Assembly (NCBI GenBank): GCA_015061605.1
Contig: SUWH01000012.1
Location: forward strand, 26,301-90,300
Direction: 5' to 3'
Length of the DNA stretch: 64,000 bases
From: Lentisphaerota bacterium
GTDB lineage: Bacteria; Verrucomicrobiota; Lentisphaeria; Victivallales; Victivallaceae
The number at the start of each line of letters is the position of its first letter. Within the stretch, counting starts at the first letter, position 1. The position numbers were made by a program, and so were the translations under genes. Below are positions 7,967 to 17,644 of the stretch, piece by piece. The notes below the pieces were generated by a model that worked only from the letters and a program-made list of their open reading frames with translations, had not been told where the DNA came from and ran no database searches.

Positions 7967-10900
7967 ATGAAAAAATTGTGGTTATTGATTCTGTCACTCT
8001 TCAGTACGGCAGTTCTGACCGCTGATGATGCTGTTGCAGAAAAGATGCTGTTGCGGCAGTGGGCTGGAAATGTTTCAATGAATATTCCGTTTATTGCTCA
8101 CAAGGTCAATATTGACGGCAATATCAATGGTAAAGAATGGGCAAAGGCGGCTGAGATCGCCGGCTTTTCGCTGCTCAAAGGTAACTATGTCTCCTGCGGA
8201 AGCGGCGCATTGAAACTTATGCGCGATAAAGACAATCTCTATATCGCCATCCGGATGAGTGCTGTAAACAATGAACCCGGCGGCGGTCTGCGTGCCGCTG
8301 TTACCGATCGTGACGGACAGGTGTATTTTGATGATTCAGTGGATATTCTGCTGATTTCCGATCACAACTCAAAAATCATGTATCAATTCATCATCAATCC
8401 GCTGGGGACACTCTGGGATGCCAGGCGTGATTTGGCTTTGAACGATGCCGTTGATCTCAAATGGAATTTGAAAAATGCCCGGGTCAAAGCGCAGGTCGTC
8501 AATGGTTTCTGGGATATTGAAGCTGCCTTCCCGCTTGCCGGTATCGGAATACCCAAAAAGTATCTCAAAATAAATGTCGGGCGCAATTGGAAAGAAGCAG
8601 GTCCCGCTCTGCTTAACGCGGCAAGTAAATATTTCACTGTTGACCGGATGGTCACTGTCCGCTGGGATAAAAAACGCGGTACGATGAGGCAACCTGATTT
8701 CGGCGCGATCGGCAACGGTGAGTGGAAAATAGCTTTGAGTGCCGACAATCCGACTGATAAGGAGCTTTGTCTGGCTGCGATGCTGCGTCATTACACTTAT
8801 TCTCCGGATAAAAAGCAGAAAATAATGCATAAAGATGTGATGAAAAGTGTTCCGGTAGCTCCCGGAAAATCGGCGTCGTTTTCTGCTGAATTTACCGCTC
8901 CGGGGGTGGAAAAATATTATTTTACTTCAGTGCTTTATGATCCCGTGACCCGTCTGGTCCATGCGTCAAGAAGTTTCACCGGTGAACGCGGCTCGACCGA
9001 ACGCCATCCGTCAAGTGCAGTTTTTGTTCTTCCCGGTCTGGGCACCGGAGAATGCCGCTACTATCCGGGGTATGACCGTGCCACTTTGCATTTCCGTACC
9101 GGTAATGGAAATATCAAAAATGCGGTGCTTATTCTGCCGGACGGTAAAGAAATTTCAGGGAAATTTGAACGGGGCAGTTTCTTTTTCCGTTTTCCGGTTC
9201 CAAAAACTGTCGGCAAATATGAGTTTGGCATGAAGTTTCCCGGAGTTAAAGGTAAAGATCTGTTTCCGAAAGCCTTTGCGCTGGAAAAACGCTCTTTTGC
9301 GTGGTTGGGGGCAAAGACCGGTTGTGACAAAATCGTGCTGCCGCCATTCAAGCCGCTTGAAGCCGGAAATGACGAGGTGAAGCTGCTTTTGAGCAAAGTC
9401 AAACTCAATTCTTCAGGGGTTTGGGATGATTTTGAAGCAGAAGAACATAAAATGCTCGCAGCTCCAATGTATTTTGAGGTTTCCTGCAACGGCAATACTG
9501 AACGTTTTGAGCCGGGTCAGCTCTCTGCTCCAACTGTGGAAGCTCAGGGATATGCCCTCAATCACAGTTTTACTTCGCGTACAAAATCCGGAATTGAACT
9601 CGGCGGTACTTCGCGCTGGGAATATGATGGTTTCCAATGGTTGAAAATGAAATTGTCCGCTTCCGGAAAGAAGATCGACCGCCTTACTTTATGCATACCG
9701 TTAAAAGATTCAGAAACACCTCTGTTTCATGTCGTTTCAAACTTTATCCGTAAAAATCCGGCAGGCTTGATACCCGGCGGCTCCGGAATCGTCTGGGACG
9801 GAACAAAATTGCCGAGAGTCAATGCGCAGGGTGTGGAAACACTTCATCCGCAAGGAGTCCCCTATATCTGGCTGGGAGGTGCTTCACGCGGCCTGGCATG
9901 TTTTACCGAGAGCAACGCCGGTTACAGTCTTGACCGCAAGCAAAGTTCTGTCCGGCTCATCCGCAAAGACGGTGTATTGACATTGGAATGGGATTTTATC
10001 AACACTCCGGTCAAACTGGGGAAAAATGCACGTGACTTTGAATTCGGTTTGATGCCGACTCCGGTCAAAAGAGTCGACCCGCGGCTCAATGAATATACTC
10101 ACGATGCCTATGGCGTCGGCGCTCGCGGGATGAAAAATTTCACCTTCGTTGCGCGGCAGTTGATGGGATTTACCTACTGGCCGCATGAACCATTCAATAA
10201 AGATTTCACTTTGTTCCGCGCTGCCTGCCGGGCTGTCCGCAACGGCGGCAAAGATAATATGAAAGCTGATCTTGATCTGTGGATGAAAAACTACGGTAAA
10301 CAGGTTTTTGACGAGATGTCGCGCGTGCCCAGCGCCGGAAATACTCCGACTCACTACGACAAGGTACGTGTGAACTATTGGCGTGCCCAGATGGACAGAC
10401 CGGAACGCCGTCCGGGAGTGCCGTATAAATATTCCGATCCCAAACTGATGTGGATGTTTGAAGATATTCCGGAATATTTCCGTGCTGAATGGTATAATCC
10501 GGCTCCGCAGAATTACTTCGGTGCGCGCCGGGTTTCGCTCACTCCATCGGAGATAGATTACATGATCTACTGCCTCGAACAGGAATTGGATAACGGTTGT
10601 CACGGCATCTATCTGGATGATATGTTCCTGATGCCGGATCCCAATCCGGAAACCATTGCCGTCCGGGATAATGAAGGAAATTTTCATCCCTCCAACGGTA
10701 TTCTCGGAATGCGCGAACTGGTTAAGCGTATTGCGGTACTTCAGCATAAACGCAATCTCTATCCGCGTCTGATCCAGATACATATGACCAATGCTTTGCT
10801 CATTCCCTGTTTCAGTCTGGCGACCAGTACGCTGGGGTGGGAAGACCATTACGGTGAAAAGCCCCATCCGGAACGCTTTCGTATCGATGAGATACTTGCA

Positions 10901-11407
10901 ACTGATTCCGGAACCCAGCTCGGTGTGGAATGCTGTATACTCGCCGGTATTTTCCGTCAGACTACCCCGAGAGATCAATGGGGAAAAAAGTTACGCAAGC
11001 TCACCCGCAGTATGATCGCGCTTTCGCTGCCGTTCAATGCAAAGTACAAATCTCCGATAAATACCGGTGCCGATGCGAAGTTTTATTACCGGATAATTTC
11101 GCTTGCCTCTGACTTCGGTTTCTGGAAAAAGGAGTGTAAATTTGTTCCATTCTGGCATCCGGATGCCGTTGCGCTTCGGGTCAATGATGACAAAGTATTG
11201 GCAAGTTCGTGGCGTTTCCCCGGTAAAGTTATGTTGATATTGGGCAATACGGACAAGTCAGGAAAAACTTTGAAATTGACCGTTGACCGCAAAGCGTTGC
11301 AGCTGCCGGACAGCTTTAAGCTTGTCGATGCTGAAACCGGAAAAGCGGAAAAACCATCCTCAATCATCGTGGACGGTTATGACTTCAAACTTCTTATCTT
11401 GGAATAA
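7967..11407 (+). CDS. Large secreted glycosidase-like protein with N-terminal CBM9/DOMON-like domain
   Basis: I start at the ATG at 7967, preceded by AAAAGGAG, rather than at the earlier in-frame codon; this gives 1146 residues and a clear signal peptide (MKKLWLLILSLFSTAVLTA). After it, residues of about 45-220 resemble a CBM9/DOMON-type sugar-binding domain: VNIDGNINGKEWAKAAEI, DNLYIAIRMS and YFDDSVDILL. A long beta-rich middle follows, and the C-terminal half looks like a TIM-barrel glycosidase with GHCHGIYLDD-type strand ends (seen as CHGIYLDDMFL), LGWEDHYG and LATDSGTQLG. The family may be the DUF6067-type glycosidases seen in PVC bacteria, but I cannot name it with certainty. It should act in the periplasm or outside the cell on a polysaccharide, feeding the cytoplasmic GH36-like enzyme encoded just upstream. 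Confidence 0.6.
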   Translation: MKKLWLLILSLFSTAVLTADDAVAEKMLLRQWAGNVSMNIPFIAHKVNIDGNINGKEWAKAAEIAGFSLLKGNYVSCGSGALKLMRDKDNLYIAIRMSAVNNEPGGGLRAAVTDRDGQVYFDDSVDILLISDHNSKIMYQFIINPLGTLWDARRDLALNDAVDLKWNLKNARVKAQVVNGFWDIEAAFPLAGIGIPKKYLKINVGRNWKEAGPALLNAASKYFTVDRMVTVRWDKKRGTMRQPDFGAIGNGEWKIALSADNPTDKELCLAAMLRHYTYSPDKKQKIMHKDVMKSVPVAPGKSASFSAEFTAPGVEKYYFTSVLYDPVTRLVHASRSFTGERGSTERHPSSAVFVLPGLGTGECRYYPGYDRATLHFRTGNGNIKNAVLILPDGKEISGKFERGSFFFRFPVPKTVGKYEFGMKFPGVKGKDLFPKAFALEKRSFAWLGAKTGCDKIVLPPFKPLEAGNDEVKLLLSKVKLNSSGVWDDFEAEEHKMLAAPMYFEVSCNGNTERFEPGQLSAPTVEAQGYALNHSFTSRTKSGIELGGTSRWEYDGFQWLKMKLSASGKKIDRLTLCIPLKDSETPLFHVVSNFIRKNPAGLIPGGSGIVWDGTKLPRVNAQGVETLHPQGVPYIWLGGASRGLACFTESNAGYSLDRKQSSVRLIRKDGVLTLEWDFINTPVKLGKNARDFEFGLMPTPVKRVDPRLNEYTHDAYGVGARGMKNFTFVARQLMGFTYWPHEPFNKDFTLFRAACRAVRNGGKDNMKADLDLWMKNYGKQVFDEMSRVPSAGNTPTHYDKVRVNYWRAQMDRPERRPGVPYKYSDPKLMWMFEDIPEYFRAEWYNPAPQNYFGARRVSLTPSEIDYMIYCLEQELDNGCHGIYLDDMFLMPDPNPETIAVRDNEGNFHPSNGILGMRELVKRIAVLQHKRNLYPRLIQIHMTNALLIPCFSLATSTLGWEDHYGEKPHPERFRIDEILATDSGTQLGVECCILAGIFRQTTPRDQWGKKLRKLTRSMIALSLPFNAKYKSPINTGADAKFYYRIISLASDFGFWKKECKFVPFWHPDAVALRVNDDKVLASSWRFPGKVMLILGNTDKSGKTLKLTVDRKALQLPDSFKLVDAETGKAEKPSSIIVDGYDFKLLILE

Positions 11408-11413
11408 GTACCA

Positions 11414-12379
11414 ATGAGTAAAAATAAGTTTTCCAGCAGCGGTTTCATCCGCCACTTGCAGGGATTGATAAAAAACGGATACTTTCCCCGGGATAAAAAG
11501 CTTCCAAGCGTCCGGCAGTTGGCGGAACAGTTCGGGGTCGGACGGCAGATCGCACTTTTTTCACTGGGGCAACTGGTAAAGCAGCATATTTTGATCAGCG
11601 TCAACCGCAAGGGATACTTTATCAATCCGGAATATTCCGCCGGTAAATTTTACCGAATCGGATTTCTTGACAATGAAAGCAATTCTCTACGCAACGCATA
11701 TTCGTCCCAATTTTACTATGCTGCATTGAGTTACGGCTATCAGCTGATCCCGGTCAACCGCTTCGAAAATGATGAAGAACTTCCGGAAATGCTCAAACGT
11801 TATCCCGATATTGACGGTATCATTGTCACCGGCAGACATATCACCGACCGGATGCTTGTTCCGCTTGCCAGGGGAAAAATTCCCTATGCAGTATTCGGGA
11901 CTTATAATATTTCATCGCGTCATCCGGCGGTAAATTTCCGCAATCCTGAAAAACGTTTTGATTCTGTTGCCCGATGGATTTTGGAACATGACATAAAATC
12001 TGCCGCCATTGTCGCCGGTCCGCAAAGTTCTTTCAGTGAACAACATACGCTTTCTTTATGGCAAACTTCCCTGATGCGTAAAGTTCCGGGATGCCGTATT
12101 ATTCCGGTTCACGCTTTGAATGACGGTTACCGGGAAGTCAGCATGCTTCTTGAAGACCCGGTTCCGCCTGAATTGTTCATTTTCTGCGGTGAACACTGTA
12201 TGGGATACAAGCAGTATGCATTTGATCACCCGAATGTGAAATTGCCGCGGGCAATAATTTCGCAAACCTGGCAGATCCCGATGCCGGAGGAGTTGGTGGA
12301 TTTTATCATCCCGTCTCCGTCGCGGGAAGATTTTTTGATCGTTATGAAAGAGATATTGGAGAAACTCAACTGTATTTAA
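11414..12379 (+). CDS. GntR-type winged-helix regulator with LacI-like ligand-binding domain
   Basis: The first 75 residues form a GntR-family winged helix: GYFPRDKKLPSVRQLAEQFG, then GQLVKQHIL and a wing with RKGYFI. The rest (about 80-321) resembles a periplasmic-binding-protein/LacI sugar-sensor domain, with FYRIGFLDNE, GIIVTGRHITD and KSAAIVAGPQ. This domain combination is typical of AraR-like sugar-responsive regulators. It sits inside the carbohydrate island, seven bases after the secreted glycosidase, so it most likely controls this island in response to a released sugar. A possible operator flanks the island promoter at 5861-5886. Confidence 0.8.
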   Translation: MSKNKFSSSGFIRHLQGLIKNGYFPRDKKLPSVRQLAEQFGVGRQIALFSLGQLVKQHILISVNRKGYFINPEYSAGKFYRIGFLDNESNSLRNAYSSQFYYAALSYGYQLIPVNRFENDEELPEMLKRYPDIDGIIVTGRHITDRMLVPLARGKIPYAVFGTYNISSRHPAVNFRNPEKRFDSVARWILEHDIKSAAIVAGPQSSFSEQHTLSLWQTSLMRKVPGCRIIPVHALNDGYREVSMLLEDPVPPELFIFCGEHCMGYKQYAFDHPNVKLPRAIISQTWQIPMPEELVDFIIPSPSREDFLIVMKEILEKLNCI

Positions 12380-12392
12380 ATAGGAGAAAATC

Positions 12393-13202
12393 ATGAAAAA
12401 GTTTCTGTTTACTGTCGGAGTATTACTGCTGTTTGTCACGCTCAATGCCGCATTGCCGCCGGTAATAAGTATCCGCTGCGGTAAGTTGGATTTCAAATTG
12501 AGCAACTATCAGTCGTGGAATTTGTGCGAAATCAACTTCAATAAGGTCAATGTCTGCCGCAACATAAGCTACTTCGGCAATGTGGCGATGTTCAAAATCA
12601 ACGGCAAAGACAGCTGGGTCGGTTCCGGTCACAAGGATAACGCTAAAAAAGGTGAAACTGAAGTCAAAGTACAGTTTTTCGCCGATGGCAAAGAGTTTAC
12701 GCCGGATAAAAAGATGCGCGAAGTTACAGAATTTGAACTTAAGAAAAGTTCCGTTCTGCTCGATTTGAAAATCGAATATACCCTGAAAGTCAAGGACAGC
12801 GAAATTTATGAACACGCAAAAATAACCGTACTCCGCGATAATTATGTGAGATTACTTTATCTTTTTATGCACCCGTGGTGTCCGATATTCACCCGTGCCG
12901 ACTTTGATCTTGGCAACGGAAAGATCGAAACTGTCGAACTTGCCGGTAAACGGGCACTTTCCCGCCCCAAAGGAGCAATGTCTGCCACCTATTACGCTCC
13001 GGAACAGAAGTTCATTACCACCACTCAAGTCAAAGCGATAAAACCATTTTACAATGGCGAAGATAATATCTTTCATCTCTGGAACCGGGGTGATAAACAT
13101 GACCGCAAACTCTATTTCCAAGCTGTAAACAAGAGAAATATGAAAACCGGTGAGAGCGGCGAATATGAGGCGGTAACCAGATTTTTTATCTCTGAAAAAT
13201 GA
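12393..13202 (+). CDS. Secreted protein of unknown function
   Basis: A 269-residue protein with a signal peptide (MKKFLFTVGVLLLFVTLNA) preceded by a good ribosome-binding site (AGGAGAAAATC). The mature part is beta-rich, with repeated KxxVKVQF- and ELKKSSVLLDLKIEYTLKV-like strands, suggesting a beta-sandwich, possibly sugar-binding or a galactose-mutarotase-like fold. I recognise no family. It lies between the regulator and the metallophosphatase gene and shares the island operon, so a periplasmic role in carbohydrate handling is plausible. Confidence 0.7.
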   Translation: MKKFLFTVGVLLLFVTLNAALPPVISIRCGKLDFKLSNYQSWNLCEINFNKVNVCRNISYFGNVAMFKINGKDSWVGSGHKDNAKKGETEVKVQFFADGKEFTPDKKMREVTEFELKKSSVLLDLKIEYTLKVKDSEIYEHAKITVLRDNYVRLLYLFMHPWCPIFTRADFDLGNGKIETVELAGKRALSRPKGAMSATYYAPEQKFITTTQVKAIKPFYNGEDNIFHLWNRGDKHDRKLYFQAVNKRNMKTGESGEYEAVTRFFISEK

Positions 13203-13210
13203 GGTGTTTT

Positions 13211-14983
13211 ATGATGAAACGCACTGTTCTGTTTTTGTTGTTTTGTGCGGCATCATTTCATCTTTTTGCCGCGCCGCGTAAAGCGGTTTATGTTCCGGAA
13301 ATTTCCGGAATTGTGAAAATTGACGGAAAAATGGATGAGTCTGTCTGGCTCCGGGCGGCTCTTATTGAAAACTTTTATCAGTTTAAAACCGCAAAAGCTT
13401 TTCCGGGAAAAATTTCAGCCAGATTGTGGCGCGACAGTGAAAATCTTTATATCGGCATCAGAGTTCCATGTCCGCAAGGCGTCAAAGTCAAGCCGTGGAG
13501 TGCCAAAGTTGAACTGCTTGCCGGAAATATTGATGAGCCGGAATTTTACAATCAATATATCTGGATGGGAGGACGTGTCCGTTATGACGGTGCCGGTTCA
13601 AGTGATAACTGGAAAAGTGCAAACCGCTTTTCCGGCGATGTATGGACTTCGGAAACTGCGATCCCGTTGTCGCACTTCAGTTTCCGGGATGGCGGGATGC
13701 TTTTCAACCTCTGCATCACTCCGCCTGACAGTAAAATTTCAGCCGTCTGGGAAAATTGCGGGAACAAATTATACAATCTTGCCAATTACGGTGAATTGCT
13801 GCTGATCGATTACGATACCGCAGCACGTTTGCGCAAAAAGGCGGCTCCGGCAGAAAAGTTGTCCGGAGAAAAATATCAGACATTGGCGGATCGTCCCATT
13901 TCCATTTTCGGTCCCTGGCTTCATGCTCCGGAAAAGTCCGGCATCAGCATCGGTTTTATTTCCTCCGTTCCGGCGACAGCTGCCGCCCGTTACCGGATCA
14001 AAGGTACATCCCAATGGCAAACGCAAGCCGGAGATATTTTATGGGGCGCAAAGAGTCTGGTCAAAAAGAATCATCAGCTGCACTTGAGTAATTTGAAGAA
14101 CGGAGTTACTTATGAATATCAGATCGGTATTATTCCTGCCGGAGAAAATGCAGTTGAGTTTTTCCCTGAAATACGGGAATTTACTCTGCCGTCAGCTGCA
14201 CAGGAAAATCTCACTTTCGCAGTCGTTTCCGATATTCATAACTTCCGTCAGCGTCTGAATAAACTTATGCCTTTGGTCAACGGATGCGATTTCCTGGTCA
14301 ATCTGGGCGATATGGTCAATATCGCCAATGCGCCGGGATTCTTTTTGAATGGCTATCTTGCCGGAGAACTGGAGTTTGCCGCTTCACGTCCGCTGGTCAA
14401 TTTGCGCGGCAATCACGAATTCCGCGGTTTGATGCCGGAGCTCTTTTTTGAATATTTCCGCCGCCCGGATAATAAACCGTATTTTTTAAGCCGGCTGGGA
14501 AACCTATGCATCATCGGTCTGGATGCCGGTGAAGACGGCAGAGAACCCATATCCATGACCATTTTAAATGGTGAACGCCAATGGTTGAAGTCGGCAGTCA
14601 GAACCCCCGAGTTTCAAACTGCCAAACACCGCATCATACTTATCCACATCCCGCCGATGCAGAATAATTCCACCACACAGCGGGTGACTTCTTTAATCGA
14701 CGGGATTTTTACCGGAGATAATGCCGAAAAGATCGATATACTTTTGGCGGGACACACTCACAAGGCGAGTTTTACTCCGGCAAACAGTTCAGAGTGTACT
14801 GTTTATGAGCCGAAAATGCAAAAACTTCAGGTGGTGAAAATGCCGTTCCCGGTCATCTGTAACAGCGGCATGGGAGAAACATTGCTCAAAGTTGAAGTAA
14901 AAGGTGATTCTCTGGAAGTTATTTGCTTGCGTAAAGACGGAAGCGAACTTTTCCGCCACCGGATCCATAAGCCGCAAAAATAA
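13211..14983 (+). CDS. Secreted calcineurin-like metallophosphoesterase with N-terminal CBM9/DOMON-like domain
   Basis: The frame is open from 13199 (ATGA overlap with the previous gene), but GAGGTG at 13201-13206 points to ATG at 13211 or 13214, giving about 590 residues and a signal peptide (MKRTVLFLLFCAASFHLFA). Residues of about 25-210 are CBM9-like (GIVKIDGKMDESVWLRAA, DSENLYIGIRV). A purple-acid-phosphatase-type Fn3 segment comes next (KNGVTYEYQIG), followed by a calcineurin-like catalytic domain with the dinuclear metal motifs VVSDIH, NLGDMVN, RGNHEF, ILIHIPP and AGHTH. It should hydrolyse phosphoesters in the periplasm or outside the cell. Its place in the island suggests a phosphorylated or sulfated glycan or a nucleotide sugar as substrate, but this is inference. 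Confidence 0.8.
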   Translation: MMKRTVLFLLFCAASFHLFAAPRKAVYVPEISGIVKIDGKMDESVWLRAALIENFYQFKTAKAFPGKISARLWRDSENLYIGIRVPCPQGVKVKPWSAKVELLAGNIDEPEFYNQYIWMGGRVRYDGAGSSDNWKSANRFSGDVWTSETAIPLSHFSFRDGGMLFNLCITPPDSKISAVWENCGNKLYNLANYGELLLIDYDTAARLRKKAAPAEKLSGEKYQTLADRPISIFGPWLHAPEKSGISIGFISSVPATAAARYRIKGTSQWQTQAGDILWGAKSLVKKNHQLHLSNLKNGVTYEYQIGIIPAGENAVEFFPEIREFTLPSAAQENLTFAVVSDIHNFRQRLNKLMPLVNGCDFLVNLGDMVNIANAPGFFLNGYLAGELEFAASRPLVNLRGNHEFRGLMPELFFEYFRRPDNKPYFLSRLGNLCIIGLDAGEDGREPISMTILNGERQWLKSAVRTPEFQTAKHRIILIHIPPMQNNSTTQRVTSLIDGIFTGDNAEKIDILLAGHTHKASFTPANSSECTVYEPKMQKLQVVKMPFPVICNSGMGETLLKVEVKGDSLEVICLRKDGSELFRHRIHKPQK

Positions 14984-15009
14984 TATCTGTGATGTTTTTT
15001 TTGTTTTTG

Positions 15010-15041
15010 TTGTGGTAATCGCTGCATTGCAATGCTATATT
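15010..15041 (+). promoter_or_regulatory. Promoter of icd
   Basis: TGCTATATT with the -10 hexamer at 15036-15041 is the extended signature seen elsewhere. The -35 part is poor: TTGTGG at 15010-15015 would need a 20-base spacer. The T-rich stretch just before may also end transcription from the island. Confidence 0.45.
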
Positions 15042-15082
15042 ATTATGATGCAGTATGCTCAAACTAATTTAAGGAGATCATT

Positions 15083-16336
15083 ATGTCTAAATCTTTTATT
15101 GTACGTCCGGAAAAAGGAGAATACGTTTATACTGATAAAAACGGCAAACTTCAGGTGCCGGATACTCCCATTATCAGCTTTATCGAGGGTGACGGTACCG
15201 GTCCTGATATTATGAAGGCCTCACTTTACATGTGGAACGCCGCCATTGAAAAAGCCTACGGTAAAAAGCGTTCCATCGCCTGGCAGGAGATCTATGCCGG
15301 AGAAAAAGCCAACGCCGTCTACAATGAAACCATCTGGCTCCCCGAAGAGACCGTCGAAGAGATCTCGCGCTGTCTCGTCGCTATCAAAGGACCTTTGACC
15401 ACCCCGGTCGGCGGCGGATTCCGTTCCATCAACGTTTCTTTGCGTCAGAAACTGGATCTCTACGCCTGCGTCCGTCCGGTTCGTTACTTCAACGGAGTGC
15501 CTTCTCCGGTTCTCCATCCGGAAAAGACCGATATGATCGTTTTCCGTGAAAATACCGAAGATATCTATGCCGGTATCGAATGGAACGCCGGTACTCCCGA
15601 AGCCAAACAGGTCATCGAGTTTCTCCAGAAGACCATGAATGTCACCAAGATCCGCTTCCCCGAAACTTCCAGTATCGGTATCAAACCGGTTTCACAGGAA
15701 GGCAGTGAACGCCTGATCCGCGCCGCTATCGATTATGCGGTCAAAAACAACCGTAAGAGTGTCACCTTTGTCCACAAGGGCAACATCATGAAGTTCACCG
15801 AAGGCGGTTTCAAAAACTGGGGTTACGATCTTGTCCGCCGCGAGTATGCCGATGTGGCGATCCCCGCTGATGACTGCAATTGGCAGCCGCCCGCAGGTAA
15901 AATTCTGGTCAAAGACTGCATCTGTGATGCCTTTTTGCAGCAGATACTCACCCGTCCCGATGAATACGATGTCATTGCCACATTGAATTTGAACGGCGAC
16001 TACGTTTCCGATGCGCTCGCCGCCTGTGTCGGCGGTATCGGTATCGCTCCGGGAGCGAATATCAACTATCTTACCGGTCACGCACTCTTTGAAGCGACTC
16101 ACGGAACTGCTCCCAAATATGCCGGTATGGACAAGGTCAACCCCTGCAGTCTGGCGCTTTCCGGAGAAATGATGCTCCGTCATCTGGGATGGACCGAAGC
16201 TGCGGATGTCCTTATTTCCGGTATCGCTTCAGCGATCTCCGATAAGGTCATGACCTACGATCTGGCGCGTCTGGCGGCAAATGCGACTGAAGTGAGCTGT
16301 TCCGGATTTGCCAAAGCGGTCGTCGAACGGATGTGA
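15083..16336 (+). CDS. icd: Isocitrate dehydrogenase, NADP-dependent
   Basis: TCA-cycle enzyme converting isocitrate to 2-oxoglutarate. The 417-residue protein is colinear with the E. coli-type enzyme: [10 protein letters not shown] near the N-terminus, [20 protein letters not shown] (with the substrate-binding and potentially phosphorylated Ser in RSIN), [14 protein letters not shown] and [15 protein letters not shown]. The KY pair in the last motif is the NADP-specificity signature of this class. The ribosome-binding site AAGGAGATC and the ATG at 15083 fit. A DUF815-like ATPase gene begins three bases after its stop. Confidence 0.96.
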   Translation: MSKSFIVRPEKGEYVYTDKNGKLQVPDTPIISFIEGDGTGPDIMKASLYMWNAAIEKAYGKKRSIAWQEIYAGEKANAVYNETIWLPEETVEEISRCLVAIKGPLTTPVGGGFRSINVSLRQKLDLYACVRPVRYFNGVPSPVLHPEKTDMIVFRENTEDIYAGIEWNAGTPEAKQVIEFLQKTMNVTKIRFPETSSIGIKPVSQEGSERLIRAAIDYAVKNNRKSVTFVHKGNIMKFTEGGFKNWGYDLVRREYADVAIPADDCNWQPPAGKILVKDCICDAFLQQILTRPDEYDVIATLNLNGDYVSDALAACVGGIGIAPGANINYLTGHALFEATHGTAPKYAGMDKVNPCSLALSGEMMLRHLGWTEAADVLISGIASAISDKVMTYDLARLAANATEVSCSGFAKAVVERM

Positions 16337-16339
16337 TCT

Positions 16340-17644
16340 ATGAGCGGAAGTGAGTTGTCAGCCGCATTGAATGCCTTTGAGGTTCTTTTCTGTCTTCCCG
16401 ATGAAGAGGGACGGTTGAAAAGTTCCTCAAATACGCCTTTGCCCGCGCTTGGCAATTTTCTTAAGGCGTTGAATGTTGAAGCAGTTCCCGGTATGGCAAG
16501 TGCCGCAGATTATCTCAATACTCTGTGCAAAGCTGCCGGGAAAGGCGATTTTGCCGATCTTCTGGCCCGCGAAGTTTTTGATGCGCTGATAACGCTGAAT
16601 ATTTTTCCGGATGATCTCGCTGATGCTTCTGCTGAAAGCGACAGCAAGTTTCTGTTGGAAAATATTTTGACTTTGTTCCGTTTCCTGCGGAAATATGATC
16701 GTTCACAAATTCCCGGTGGTGCAGAGAAACTTCTGCCCCGCGCCCGCACGCTGTTCGGAAATATCCCGGACAATGTTGAAAATGTCATTGAATTGCTCAA
16801 AAAGAGTGATCCCTTCAGTTCCGGACGGGTTTTCTGTTACCGGCAGCGCCGTTTTGTCGCAGTTGAACCGTCTTCGGTGCGGGATGTCAGCAAATTTTAC
16901 GGTTATCCCGGAGTACGTAATGCCTATGAGGATCACTTCCGGGATTTTGCCTGCGGCAGAACCAATCTGCCGCTTCTCATCAACAGTTTGCCCGGTTACG
17001 GGAAAACCAGTATGGTCATATCCTACGCTCTGGCACAGAAAAATATCATCCCCATTCTGGCTGAGCCCGATGCTCTGGAAGAAAACTGGACGCCGCTTAT
17101 CCAATCGCTTGCCAAACGGAATGATCACCGGTTTGTGATATTCTTTGACGATATCGATCCGGCAAAGGTCGACTGGTACAGTTTCCGCACCAATGTCGGC
17201 GGCGCTTTTGCACCTCCGGATAATGTGATGCCGGTTTTGACTGCCAACTATGAATTTCCTGCCAGTATACTTTCGCGGGGCAGAAAGATCACCTATCCGG
17301 TCTTTGATGAATTGCGCTGTTCGGAGATGATCGAAGATTTCCTGCGCGGTTTCGGTATGCAGCGGCCTCCGGTGAATCTGATTTCACTCATCGGAGCGGA
17401 ATACACCAACGAGTTCGGGCAGAAGAAGTTCACTGAACTTTCTCCGCGTACTTTGATCCGCTATCTCGGCATTTATGAGCGTGATCAGAATAAACGCCGT
17501 ACTATGATCGAACTTGCTTCCGGAGAGATGATCACCCGTCCTGATCCGGAACTGTTTTACGAATTCAATATCAACTTGATGCGTACCCTCTACGGAGAGG
17601 AGTATATTCAGCGTCTGCTTAAAGAGAAGTTGCGCGAATTATGA
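16340..17644 (+). CDS. DUF815-like P-loop ATPase
   Basis: A 434-residue protein whose C-terminal half is an AAA+-like ATPase: Walker A LPGYGKTS at 217-224 and Walker B FFDDID at 268-273, followed by ILSRGRKITYPVFDE. The arrangement with GYPGVRNAYEDHFRDF before the P-loop matches the DUF815 family, whose function is not established. The N-terminal 180 residues are helical and unrecognised. The gene follows icd closely, and its stop overlaps the mreC start (ATGA), so it is translationally coupled to the cell-shape genes. No biochemical role can be read from the sequence. Confidence 0.75.
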   Translation: MSGSELSAALNAFEVLFCLPDEEGRLKSSSNTPLPALGNFLKALNVEAVPGMASAADYLNTLCKAAGKGDFADLLAREVFDALITLNIFPDDLADASAESDSKFLLENILTLFRFLRKYDRSQIPGGAEKLLPRARTLFGNIPDNVENVIELLKKSDPFSSGRVFCYRQRRFVAVEPSSVRDVSKFYGYPGVRNAYEDHFRDFACGRTNLPLLINSLPGYGKTSMVISYALAQKNIIPILAEPDALEENWTPLIQSLAKRNDHRFVIFFDDIDPAKVDWYSFRTNVGGAFAPPDNVMPVLTANYEFPASILSRGRKITYPVFDELRCSEMIEDFLRGFGMQRPPVNLISLIGAEYTNEFGQKKFTELSPRTLIRYLGIYERDQNKRRTMIELASGEMITRPDPELFYEFNINLMRTLYGEEYIQRLLKEKLREL

